A stretch of DNA of 9,763 nucleotides from Planctomycetia bacterium. Its GTDB lineage: Bacteria > Planctomycetota > PLA2 > JAEUHO01. The translations under genes and the position numbers were made by a program. The notes below the pieces were generated by a model. The model was given only the letters and a program-made list of their open reading frames with translations. It was not told where the DNA came from and did no database searches. The DNA is taken from NCBI GenBank assembly GCA_030618975.1, contig JAUXCH010000122.1:1-9763 (forward strand), given 5' to 3'. Shown here piece by piece: positions 4,586-9,763 of the stretch (the first letter of the stretch is position 1; each line of letters begins with the position of its first letter).

Positions 4586-6691
4586 ATGCCGTGGAAGACA
4601 GAGATCGACCGCCTCGTCCACCACCTCGTCCTGGACGCCGCCTCGGGCGGCTCCGCGGACGTTCGCCGCGCCGCGCGCGCCATCACGGATCTGTCCGCGC
4701 TCGCGCCGGATCGCGCGGCCACGCACTTTCACGCCGGAGCCCTCGAGGAGGTGCTCGGCGATCGCATCGCCGACGAAGCGGTGAAGGAGCAACTCGTGGA
4801 CCTGCCCGAGCCGGACGGAGAGGGCGCCGAGCGCTGGCGCCACCTGGGCCGGCTCGACGGCGCTTCGCGCGGAGGCCACCGCGAGCGGGTACACGAGCTG
4901 ATGGAGAACCCGCTCTTCGAGTCCAGCCTCGAGCACCCCGAAGGACGCATCGCCCTCCGCGCCGTCGGGCGGCAGCTGCTGCGCGAGGGCGAGGGGGAAC
5001 GCGCCTTCGACCTGTACCGAACGCACCTCGCGAAGGTGCGGGAGGAGGGCAGCCGGCGCGACGCCGAGTTCCTCCTCGAGGAGTCGCTGCGGCGGGCCGA
5101 TCGCGGCGACACGCCGAAGGAAGAGACCCTGGAGCGTCTCGGCCGTGCCGCGGCGTTTGCCGAGGAAGCGGGTCTCGACGCCCGCGCCCGCAGCAAGGTC
5201 GACCGCAAGCTCGGTCGCATCCACCAGCTCGCGAGCCGCGGCGACGATGCGATGGACTGCTACCGTCGCGCGCTCGACCGGCTGCCCGAGGACGACCCCT
5301 ACCGCAGCGTGCTCGTGGGCGACCTCGCCTTGGCCACGCTCGGCGTGCGCGGCACGCTCGACCTGTTGCCCGTGGCCGATCGCGAGAGCCGCGAAGAGGC
5401 CGAGAAGATCCTGGAGAGCGGGCAGACGGGCGAAGGCCGCTCGTACAACGCGATCTACACCCAGGGCATGCTGGCCTACGAGCGGAGCGACTGGGCGGCA
5501 GCCGCCGAGTCGTTCGCCGAGGCCGACCGGCTGATGCGCGAGAACCGCGCCAAGGCGCGGATCGTGCACGCACGGTCGCGCTTCTTCCTGGCGCACTGCT
5601 TGCTCGAGCTCGGCGCCGAGGGGGAGGCGCTCGACGAGGCGGAGCGCGCGATCGTGAAGAACGCGTCCGCCGTGTCGCTCGATCCCGAGGTCAAGGTGCC
5701 CGTCTTCGAGGCGCTCACCGAGCACAGGCCCGACGCCCGGATTCCCGGCCGCTCCGGCGGCCGCGGCGGCCGCGGCGGTCGTGGTGAGGGGTCGCGGCCC
5801 TCCGCATCCCAGCACCTCGATGCCGCGCGCGAGCAGCTCGAGCGCGATCCGCACGAAGCCCTGGCGTTCGTGGACCGCGCGTTCAAGACCCGTCCCGACT
5901 TCGACACGTGGTTCGGTGCGTACCGTACCCGGCTCGACGCCCTGCTGGCGCTCGGCGAGCGCGACGAGGCGCTTCGGACCTTCGAGAGGTTCCGCGCGAA
6001 GCTCTATCACCGCGACGCGCTGGAACCGCTGCAGGCTCTCCTCGAGGAGGAGAACGGGCCCGCGGGGAAGCTCTTCGACGACGCCGACTTCCACGGCGAG
6101 CTCGCCGATCTCTACGACGCGTTGCCCGAGGCCGAGGAGCGGTTCTGCGCCGAGTGCGTCCAGAGCGCCGAGGCCGACCTGGCGAGCGGGGACCCGGTGC
6201 GCATCCCGCGGTCCGTGGCGCTGCTCCGCGAGGCGGCCGCGCACGAGGCCGAAGGCGCGCAGCAGAAGCTGGAGGCCGCGACCGAGGCGGCGAAGGCCGC
6301 CGGCATCTTGGAAGAGGACGTGCCGCGCCAGGAGATCAAGGAACTCCTCGGCGAGGAGGAGGATCCCGTCCGCCTGATCGTGGTGGGCGGCGACAAGGGG
6401 CGAACCCGGCACGTGGAGCGGTTCAAGAGCCTGGCCGAGGATCTCGGCTTCGAAGGCGAGTGGATCCTCACGGGGGTGCGCCCGCCCTACAAGACGCTCC
6501 GCGAGGTGGCGGGCGCGGTGCAGGACGCCGACGTCCTGCTGCTCCACCACACGCTCGGGCGGGACATGCGCCGCGAGGTCCAGGCCCTCGGCGAGAAGTA
6601 CGACGTGCCCGTGCGAGAGGCCGCCTGGCTGGGGCAGGCGAACCTGGAGCCCGAGGTGCTGAGGACCCTCAAGGAAGCCTTCGTGGACTAG
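4586..6691 (+). CDS. TPR-repeat protein with RGG patch and C-terminal DUF2325-like domain
   Basis: A 701-residue cytoplasmic protein with no signal peptide or membrane segment. Most of it is helical, with TPR-like hairpins: a GRIHQLASRGDDAMDCYRRA unit, a YTQGMLAYERSDWAAAAESF unit followed by a paired repeat, and a second block after residue 405. Residues 388-401 form a flexible patch with three RGG triplets that splits the two TPR blocks. A CxxC is at C521/C524. From about residue 594 the sequence (LIVVGGDKG, then alternating helix and strand, DADVLLLHHT, DVPVREAAW) resembles the small Rossmann-like DUF2325 family. TPR arrays usually act as protein scaffolds, RGG patches often bind RNA, and DUF2325 has no settled function. 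The gene probably has its own promoter and precedes the peptidase gene by 105 bases, with a strong hairpin between them. The TPR call is good; the DUF2325 call is moderate and rests on pattern only. Confidence 0.85.
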   Translation: MPWKTEIDRLVHHLVLDAASGGSADVRRAARAITDLSALAPDRAATHFHAGALEEVLGDRIADEAVKEQLVDLPEPDGEGAERWRHLGRLDGASRGGHRERVHELMENPLFESSLEHPEGRIALRAVGRQLLREGEGERAFDLYRTHLAKVREEGSRRDAEFLLEESLRRADRGDTPKEETLERLGRAAAFAEEAGLDARARSKVDRKLGRIHQLASRGDDAMDCYRRALDRLPEDDPYRSVLVGDLALATLGVRGTLDLLPVADRESREEAEKILESGQTGEGRSYNAIYTQGMLAYERSDWAAAAESFAEADRLMRENRAKARIVHARSRFFLAHCLLELGAEGEALDEAERAIVKNASAVSLDPEVKVPVFEALTEHRPDARIPGRSGGRGGRGGRGEGSRPSASQHLDAAREQLERDPHEALAFVDRAFKTRPDFDTWFGAYRTRLDALLALGERDEALRTFERFRAKLYHRDALEPLQALLEEENGPAGKLFDDADFHGELADLYDALPEAEERFCAECVQSAEADLASGDPVRIPRSVALLREAAAHEAEGAQQKLEAATEAAKAAGILEEDVPRQEIKELLGEEEDPVRLIVVGGDKGRTRHVERFKSLAEDLGFEGEWILTGVRPPYKTLREVAGAVQDADVLLLHHTLGRDMRREVQALGEKYDVPVREAAWLGQANLEPEVLRTLKEAFVD
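5756..5785 (+). repeat. GGCCGC-type simple repeat encoding the RGG patch
   Basis: Reiterated GGC/CGC/GGT codons encode GGRGGRGGRG inside the TPR protein. Copies drift at third positions near the 3' end (GGT CGT GGT), so this is not a fresh expansion. Confidence 0.7.
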
Positions 6692-6694
6692 GAA

Positions 6695-6707
6695 GGGCCG
6701 CGGGCCC
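6695..6707 (+). terminator. Short hairpin directly after the TPR gene
   Basis: GGGCC (6695-6699) pairs with GGCCC (6703-6707) over a 3-base loop, 3 bases after the stop, and is followed by a pyrimidine-rich stretch (GATTCCTCGTCTTCC). This is the nearest thing to a U-rich tail in the window, but the stem is short. Confidence 0.3.
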
Positions 6708-6734
6708 GATTCCTCGTCTTCCGAAAACCCACCC

Positions 6735-6764
6735 GGGACCGGCGTCGGTCGGCGCGCCGGTCCC
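6735..6764 (+). terminator. Perfect 10-bp hairpin between TPR and peptidase genes
   Basis: GGGACCGGCG (6735-6744) pairs perfectly with CGCCGGTCCC (6755-6764) around a 10-base loop. There is no T-run behind it. It resembles the hairpin after the helicase gene in stem length and GC content. It probably ends or protects the TPR transcript, which would make the peptidase a separate transcription unit. Confidence 0.5.
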
Positions 6765-6783
6765 CAGGTGAGCCGTCGAGGCC

Positions 6784-6789
6784 TATCCT
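6784..6789 (+). promoter_or_regulatory. Candidate -10 element placed for a leaderless peptidase mRNA
   Basis: TATCCT ends 7 bases before the ATG at 6797, the spacing at which transcription would begin at the start codon itself. No proper Shine-Dalgarno is present; only GGGG lies 3 bases before the ATG, which is too close. A matching -35 is poor (TCCCCA at 6761-6766). Confidence 0.35.
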
Positions 6790-6796
6790 GGGGCCC

Positions 6797-8167
6797 ATGA
6801 GCCAGACTTCCAACGCCGCGGCGTCTCCGGCCTCGCCCGTCGCACCGCTGACCGGCCGAAACGTCCACGCGGCTCGCCGTGCCCAGCTGATGGAACGTAT
6901 CGGCGAAAATGCGGCGGCCCTGGTCGTGGCCGCGCCCGTGCGCAGTCGCAGCAACGACACCTCCTACCACTACCGGCCGAACAGCGACCTCTGGTACCTG
7001 ACGGGCTTCGAGGAACCGGAGGCCGTGGTGCTGCTCCTGCCGGGGCACCCGGAGCACCCGTTCGTGATGTTCGTGCGAGCGCGCAACCGCGAGCGCGAGA
7101 TCTGGGACGGTTGGCGTGTCGGCGTGGAGGGTGCGAAGGAACATCTGGGGTGCGACGCCGCGTTCCCGATCGGCGAGCTCGAGGAGCGCCTCCCAAAGCT
7201 CTTCGAGGGCCGAACGAGACTCATCTACGAGCTGGGCGCCGACGAGGCGATGGACCGCAACGTGATCCGCGCGGTGCGCAAGGTCCAGCCCCTGGGTCGC
7301 AAGGGCAAACGCGCGCCGCGCGTCATCGAGGACCCGCTGCTCTACCTGCACGAGATGCGGCTCGTGAAGACCCCCGGCGAGATCGCGGCCCTGCGCCGGG
7401 CCGTCGAAGTCTCCGCGTTGGGCCACGTGCGCGGCATCCGGTGCACGCGCCCCGGCATGCGCGAGTTCGAGCTCCAAGCGGAGATCGAATACGTCTTCAA
7501 GAAGCACGGGGCAACCGCGCCGGGCTACGAGTCGATCGTCGGCTCGGGCCCGAACGCCTGCATCCTCCACTACGTCGCGAATCGCGGGCGGCTACGCGAC
7601 GGAGACCTGGTCCTCGTGGATGCCGGCGCGGAGGTGGGCCTCTACACGGGCGACATCACGCGCACCTGGCCGGTCTCGGGGTCCTTCAGCCCGGAGCAGC
7701 GCGAGATCTACGACCTCGTCCTGCGCGCGCAGAGGGAGGTCATTCGGCTGGTTCGCCCCGGGCTCGCGTGGCACAAGCTGCACGAGTGCGCCGTGAAGAT
7801 CCTCGCGGAAGGAATGGTGGACCTCGGGATCCTCGAGGGGCCGGTCGACAAGGCCATCGAGGAGAAGACGTACCGGAAGTGGTACATGCACGGGACCGGG
7901 CACTGGCTCGGCATCGACGTGCACGACGTGGGCTCCTACGCGCGAGACGGTGAGCCCGGTCGGGCGCTCGAGCCCGGCATGGTGTTCACGGTGGAGCCGG
8001 GCCTCTATTTCCACGGCGACGAGGAGGGCTGTCCCGACCGCTTCCGTGGAATCGGGGTGCGGATCGAGGACGACGTCCTCGTCACCGAGACCGGCGTGGA
8101 CGTCCTGTCCCAGGGCGTGCCCAAGGAGCCCGAGGAGATCGAGCAGCTGGTCGGCGCGGACGCGTAG
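6797..8167 (+). CDS. pepP: Xaa-Pro aminopeptidase (aminopeptidase P, M24B family)
   Basis: A 456-residue cytoplasmic metallopeptidase that removes the N-terminal residue from peptides whose second residue is proline. E. coli PepP has 441 residues, so the length fits with a short Ala/Ser/Pro-rich N-terminal extension. An AMP_N domain (about 20-160, including YHYRPNSDLWYLTGF) precedes the pita-bread catalytic domain (about 190-450). The five dinuclear-metal ligands are present: D275 (LVDAGAE), D286 (GDITRTWP), H369 (HGTGHWLG), E400 (TVEPGLY) and E424 (GVRIEDDV). Supporting histidines H258 (ILHYVAN) and H376 (VHDVG) are also present, so the enzyme should be active. The ATG is supported by the -10 spacing, not by a ribosome binding site. 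The next gene begins 6 bases after the stop, so the two are probably co-transcribed. Confidence 0.95.
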   Translation: MSQTSNAAASPASPVAPLTGRNVHAARRAQLMERIGENAAALVVAAPVRSRSNDTSYHYRPNSDLWYLTGFEEPEAVVLLLPGHPEHPFVMFVRARNREREIWDGWRVGVEGAKEHLGCDAAFPIGELEERLPKLFEGRTRLIYELGADEAMDRNVIRAVRKVQPLGRKGKRAPRVIEDPLLYLHEMRLVKTPGEIAALRRAVEVSALGHVRGIRCTRPGMREFELQAEIEYVFKKHGATAPGYESIVGSGPNACILHYVANRGRLRDGDLVLVDAGAEVGLYTGDITRTWPVSGSFSPEQREIYDLVLRAQREVIRLVRPGLAWHKLHECAVKILAEGMVDLGILEGPVDKAIEEKTYRKWYMHGTGHWLGIDVHDVGSYARDGEPGRALEPGMVFTVEPGLYFHGDEEGCPDRFRGIGVRIEDDVLVTETGVDVLSQGVPKEPEEIEQLVGADA

Positions 8168-8173
8168 CACGTC

Positions 8174-8680
8174 GTGCGTCTCCACCGCCACAGCCTCCGC
8201 CCGGCGAACGGCATCGGCTTCGCGCTGACGGTCTTCTTCGCCGCGTGGCTGTTGGCCTACCTGCTGGTCCTCCTCCAGGTCCGGTTCGAGGACGCCCTGC
8301 CGCCGATGCCCCTCGCCTTCGCCGTGGTGGGGCTCGTGTCGCTCCTCGCCATGATCGCGCTCCTCGGCATCGTCCTGTTCGGCTACGCGCTGCGCGGGGC
8401 CGACCTGGGCGAGACGATGCCGCGGTACCTGCTCTTCGGCTGGACCTGTGCGGGCTGCATGTTCTGCCTCTCGCAGACCCTGGTCCTGCTGCGCGTCGGC
8501 AGCCCGTCCTTCCCTCACTTCCCCGGCTGGGCGAGCGGGGCGTACTGGTACTTCTGCGCCCTCGGCGCGCCCGTGTTCCTGATCCTGTTGTGGGTCAACG
8601 CGGAGGGGCACCACTATCCCTGGGAGGACGTGGAGGAGGAGGGCAGCGGCGACGGCGAAGAGGTGTCCGAGGAGGCGTAG
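8174..8680 (+). CDS. Four-helix membrane protein of unknown function
   Basis: A 168-residue integral membrane protein I do not recognise. Predicted membrane helices lie at about 14-35, 47-71, 84-106 and 122-141. It has a basic N-terminus (RLHRHSLR) and an acidic C-terminal tail (about 151-168, mostly E/D/G), so both ends are probably cytoplasmic. Helix 3 contains C92, C95 and C98 in a CxxCxxC pattern, and C128 lies in helix 4. The start is GTG, 6 bases after the peptidase stop and without a clear Shine-Dalgarno, which suggests translational coupling to the peptidase gene. The frame and hydrophobic pattern make it a real gene; no function can be assigned. Confidence 0.85.
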   Translation: MRLHRHSLRPANGIGFALTVFFAAWLLAYLLVLLQVRFEDALPPMPLAFAVVGLVSLLAMIALLGIVLFGYALRGADLGETMPRYLLFGWTCAGCMFCLSQTLVLLRVGSPSFPHFPGWASGAYWYFCALGAPVFLILLWVNAEGHHYPWEDVEEEGSGDGEEVSEEA

Positions 8681-8692
8681 GGCCCGGCCTGC

Positions 8693-9196
8693 CTACTGGT
8701 AGACCTCGACCGCCCGTCCGCGCTCGTCCACGGTCACCTCGAGCTCGCGGAGCGCGTCGATCTGCTGCTTCAGGATGCTCGCGTGGGTGCGGCCTTCGCT
8801 GGCGAGCACGTCCATGAAGATCCGCGTCTCGGGGCTCGGGACCCGGTACTGGATCTTCTCGTAGTAGTACGCCCCGTACTCCTCGACGCGGATCGCGCCG
8901 TAGAGGACCTGGATCAGGGAGTCCTTGTCCCGGATCGACGTCGGGTCGACCGTGCCGAAGATCCGTGCCGCCTCTTCCTCGGTGACCGTGACCTCGTCGA
9001 TCGGGAAGAGCGCCTTCCGGTGAGCCCGGAGGGTCTTGCGGTGGTCCTTCTCGTCCTTCTTCAGCTGCCCGAGGCGCGTCTGAAGGGTCGGAACGTGGAC
9101 GAGGCGCGCGAGCTGGTCGTACATGCGGTACGCCAGCGTCTCGCCGTGGATCCCCAGATCGAGGATCTCGAGCGCGGTCAGGTTGGCGGGGAGCAT
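8693..9196 (-). CDS. Ferritin-like / rubrerythrin-type diiron-fold protein
   Basis: A 167-residue soluble four-helix protein. Ferritin-like proteins of this type handle iron or peroxide at a diiron site, or have lost the site. Candidate ligands are E19 in helix 1, E49-K-D-H52 (ExxH) in helix 2, E105/E106 (RVEEYGAYYYE) in helix 3, and E134 with H138 in helix 4. The last pair is ExxxH rather than the usual ExxH. There is no C-terminal rubredoxin Cys4 domain, so it is not a classical rubrerythrin. The ATG (complement of 9194-9196) follows AGGAGGAGG with 4-7 bases spacing, so the longer upstream frame is not coding. It converges with the membrane-protein gene, with 12 bases between stops. Fold confidence is good; activity is uncertain. 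Confidence 0.85.
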   Translation of the reverse strand: MLPANLTALEILDLGIHGETLAYRMYDQLARLVHVPTLQTRLGQLKKDEKDHRKTLRAHRKALFPIDEVTVTEEEAARIFGTVDPTSIRDKDSLIQVLYGAIRVEEYGAYYYEKIQYRVPSPETRIFMDVLASEGRTHASILKQQIDALRELEVTVDERGRAVEVYQ

Positions 9197-9200
9197 GGAC

Positions 9201-9209
9201 CCTCCTCCT
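9201..9209 (-). promoter_or_regulatory. Strong Shine-Dalgarno of the ferritin-like gene
   Basis: CCTCCTCCT on the plus strand reads AGGAGGAGG on the minus strand, 4 bases before the ATG (7 from the upstream AGGAGG). It is the best ribosome binding site in the window and fixes the start at 9196. Confidence 0.85.
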
Positions 9210-9395
9210 GCCGGGCCTCGCCCGCCGGCCCGTGCAGACGCGCGGCATCCTAGGTGCGGCGTCCGACACCCCCGGCAGGCCCGTCCCGGGCTCCTCCCGG
9301 CCCCGGCGTCCCTTGGGATCGGAGCCGGAGGCCGCCTTCCGCACCCGCGACGTTCCGGGATGACCGACCTGGGTCCCGATCCGGGAGCGAATTCC

Positions 9396-9411
9396 GTCAC
9401 GAACGTGTGAC
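9396..9411. promoter_or_regulatory. Inverted repeat GTCAC-N6-GTGAC, possible operator
   Basis: GTCAC (9396-9400) and GTGAC (9407-9411) are inverted arms around GAACGT, and CACGAACGTG forms a nested alternative dyad. It sits between divergent genes in a slightly less GC-rich patch, the usual place for a regulator site. No regulator is identifiable. Confidence 0.3.
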
Positions 9412-9447
9412 CACCCGGCCCGCTCGCGCGGTCTAGGAGGGAGTACC

Positions 9448-9453
9448 GAGGAG
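9448..9453 (+). promoter_or_regulatory. Shine-Dalgarno of the HEAT-like gene
   Basis: GAGGAG lies 6 bases before the GTG at 9460. An AGGAGG at 9435-9440 is too far upstream to serve this start. Confidence 0.6.
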
Positions 9454-9459
9454 CGAGCC

Positions 9460-9763
9460 GTGATCCTTCGAGTGTCCATCCTGGTCCTGCTCCTGGTCGC
9501 AGGTCCGAGAGGGGTCGAGGCGGGCGACGCCGCCGACCTGGGAGCCATCCGCCGCCTGCTCGAGGCGGACGAGCCCTCGGCCCGGGCCGCGGCCCTCCGG
9601 CGACTGGCCGGGCGGGAGGGCCCGTCCGTCTGGAAGGTGCTGCTCGAGGGCCTCGCGGACCCCCATCCCTACGTCCGACGCGCCGCGGCCGGCGTGCTCG
9701 GCACGGCCGACGAGCACGGTCGACCAAGTCGGATCGTAGCCATGTCGTTCTGTGAGCCAAGGA
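9460..9763 (+). CDS. Secreted HEAT-like repeat protein, N-terminal part (3' end outside window)
   Basis: The frame is open from a GTG at 9460 to the right edge (101 complete codons). A signal peptide is likely: MILR, a hydrophobic core (SILVLLLVAG) and a probable cleavage near VEA-GD at about 21-23. The mature part starts with helical repeats of HEAT/PBS-lyase type: AIRRLLEADEPSARAAALRRL, then VLLEGLADPHPYVRRAAAGVL. Such repeats are protein-binding scaffolds; in the periplasm or on the surface the partner is unknown. The last 14 codons (from 9721) no longer look like the repeat and use codons that are rare elsewhere in the window (CCA, AGT, GTA, TGT). The gene is divergent from the ferritin-like gene. 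Confidence 0.75.
   Translation, partial: MILRVSILVLLLVAGPRGVEAGDAADLGAIRRLLEADEPSARAAALRRLAGREGPSVWKVLLEGLADPHPYVRRAAAGVLGTADEHGRPSRIVAMSFCEPR

Larger units (their letters stand above)
9197..9459. other. Divergent intergenic region
   Basis: 263 bases between the ferritin-like gene (leftward) and the HEAT-like gene (rightward); both promoters must lie here or overlap. On the minus strand TAGGAT (complement of 9247-9252) is a possible -10 for the ferritin-like gene, but no good -35 accompanies it. An inverted repeat is at 9396-9411. No gene is supported here. Confidence 0.6.

Noticed and set aside
2391..4784. A 797-residue plus-strand frame overlapping the receptor gene
   Set aside because: It is an Arg-rich out-of-frame translation of the receptor gene running on into the gap; no domain and no start signal.
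4496..7570. A 1024-residue open frame on the minus strand across the TPR gene and half of the peptidase gene
   Set aside because: It is in exact codon register with both plus-strand genes, so it stays open simply because TTA, CTA and TCA codons are absent in this GC-rich DNA. It has no Shine-Dalgarno, no recognisable domain, and the sense genes have clear motifs.
7592..8614. A 340-residue minus-strand frame opposite the peptidase and membrane genes
   Set aside because: Same cause: codon-aligned antisense of two well-supported genes, with a low-complexity translation and no ribosome binding site.
8693..9760. A 355-residue version of the ferritin-like protein starting far upstream
   Set aside because: The first 188 residues are low-complexity Arg/Pro/Gly antisense of the HEAT-like gene and the gap. 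AGGAGGAGG directly precedes the internal ATG at 9196.

Overview
The window is very GC-rich DNA, with G or C at nearly every third codon position and no TTA, CTA or TCA codons across long stretches. It comes from a Gram-negative-type bacterium, because one gene encodes a TonB-dependent outer-membrane receptor with a signal peptide. The composition, the Ala/Arg-rich proteins and the loosely packed gene order would suit Planctomycetota, Myxococcota or a similar lineage. Nothing in the sequence fixes the phylum, so that is a weak inference. I see no rRNA, tRNA, CRISPR array, insertion sequence or phage gene.

Layout, left to right. (1) 1-1668: the 3' part of a DEAD-box RNA helicase gene. Its reading frame is open to the left edge and encodes an Arg/Gly-rich (RGG-like) N-terminal tail containing an internal tandem duplication. 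(2) 1840-4257: a TonB-dependent receptor with a long Pro/Ala-rich periplasmic linker before its plug domain. (3) 4258-4585: a 328-base gap with a G-quadruplex-type motif, a weak hairpin and a candidate promoter. (4) 4586-6691: a TPR-repeat protein with an RGG patch and a C-terminal DUF2325-like Rossmann domain. (5) 6797-8167: an M24 Xaa-Pro aminopeptidase (PepP type) that may be translated from a leaderless mRNA. (6) 8174-8680: a four-helix membrane protein of unknown function, six bases downstream and probably co-transcribed with the peptidase. (7) 8693-9196, minus strand: a ferritin-like/rubrerythrin-type four-helix protein, convergent with gene 6. (8) 9460-9763: the start of a secreted HEAT-like repeat protein, divergent from gene 7 and cut by the right edge.

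There is no single obvious multi-gene pathway. The genes look mostly like housekeeping, uptake and stress functions. Cross-cutting signals are more interesting than any one gene. Two proteins (helicase and TPR/DUF2325) carry RGG-type RNA-binding patches. All six gene ends visible in the window are TAG, and three consecutive gene pairs sit in the same frame separated only by that TAG. Strong GC-rich hairpins without a U-tract lie between genes. The receptor gene has a G-quadruplex motif over its ribosome binding site, another just after its stop codon, and a G8 tract in its early coding region.
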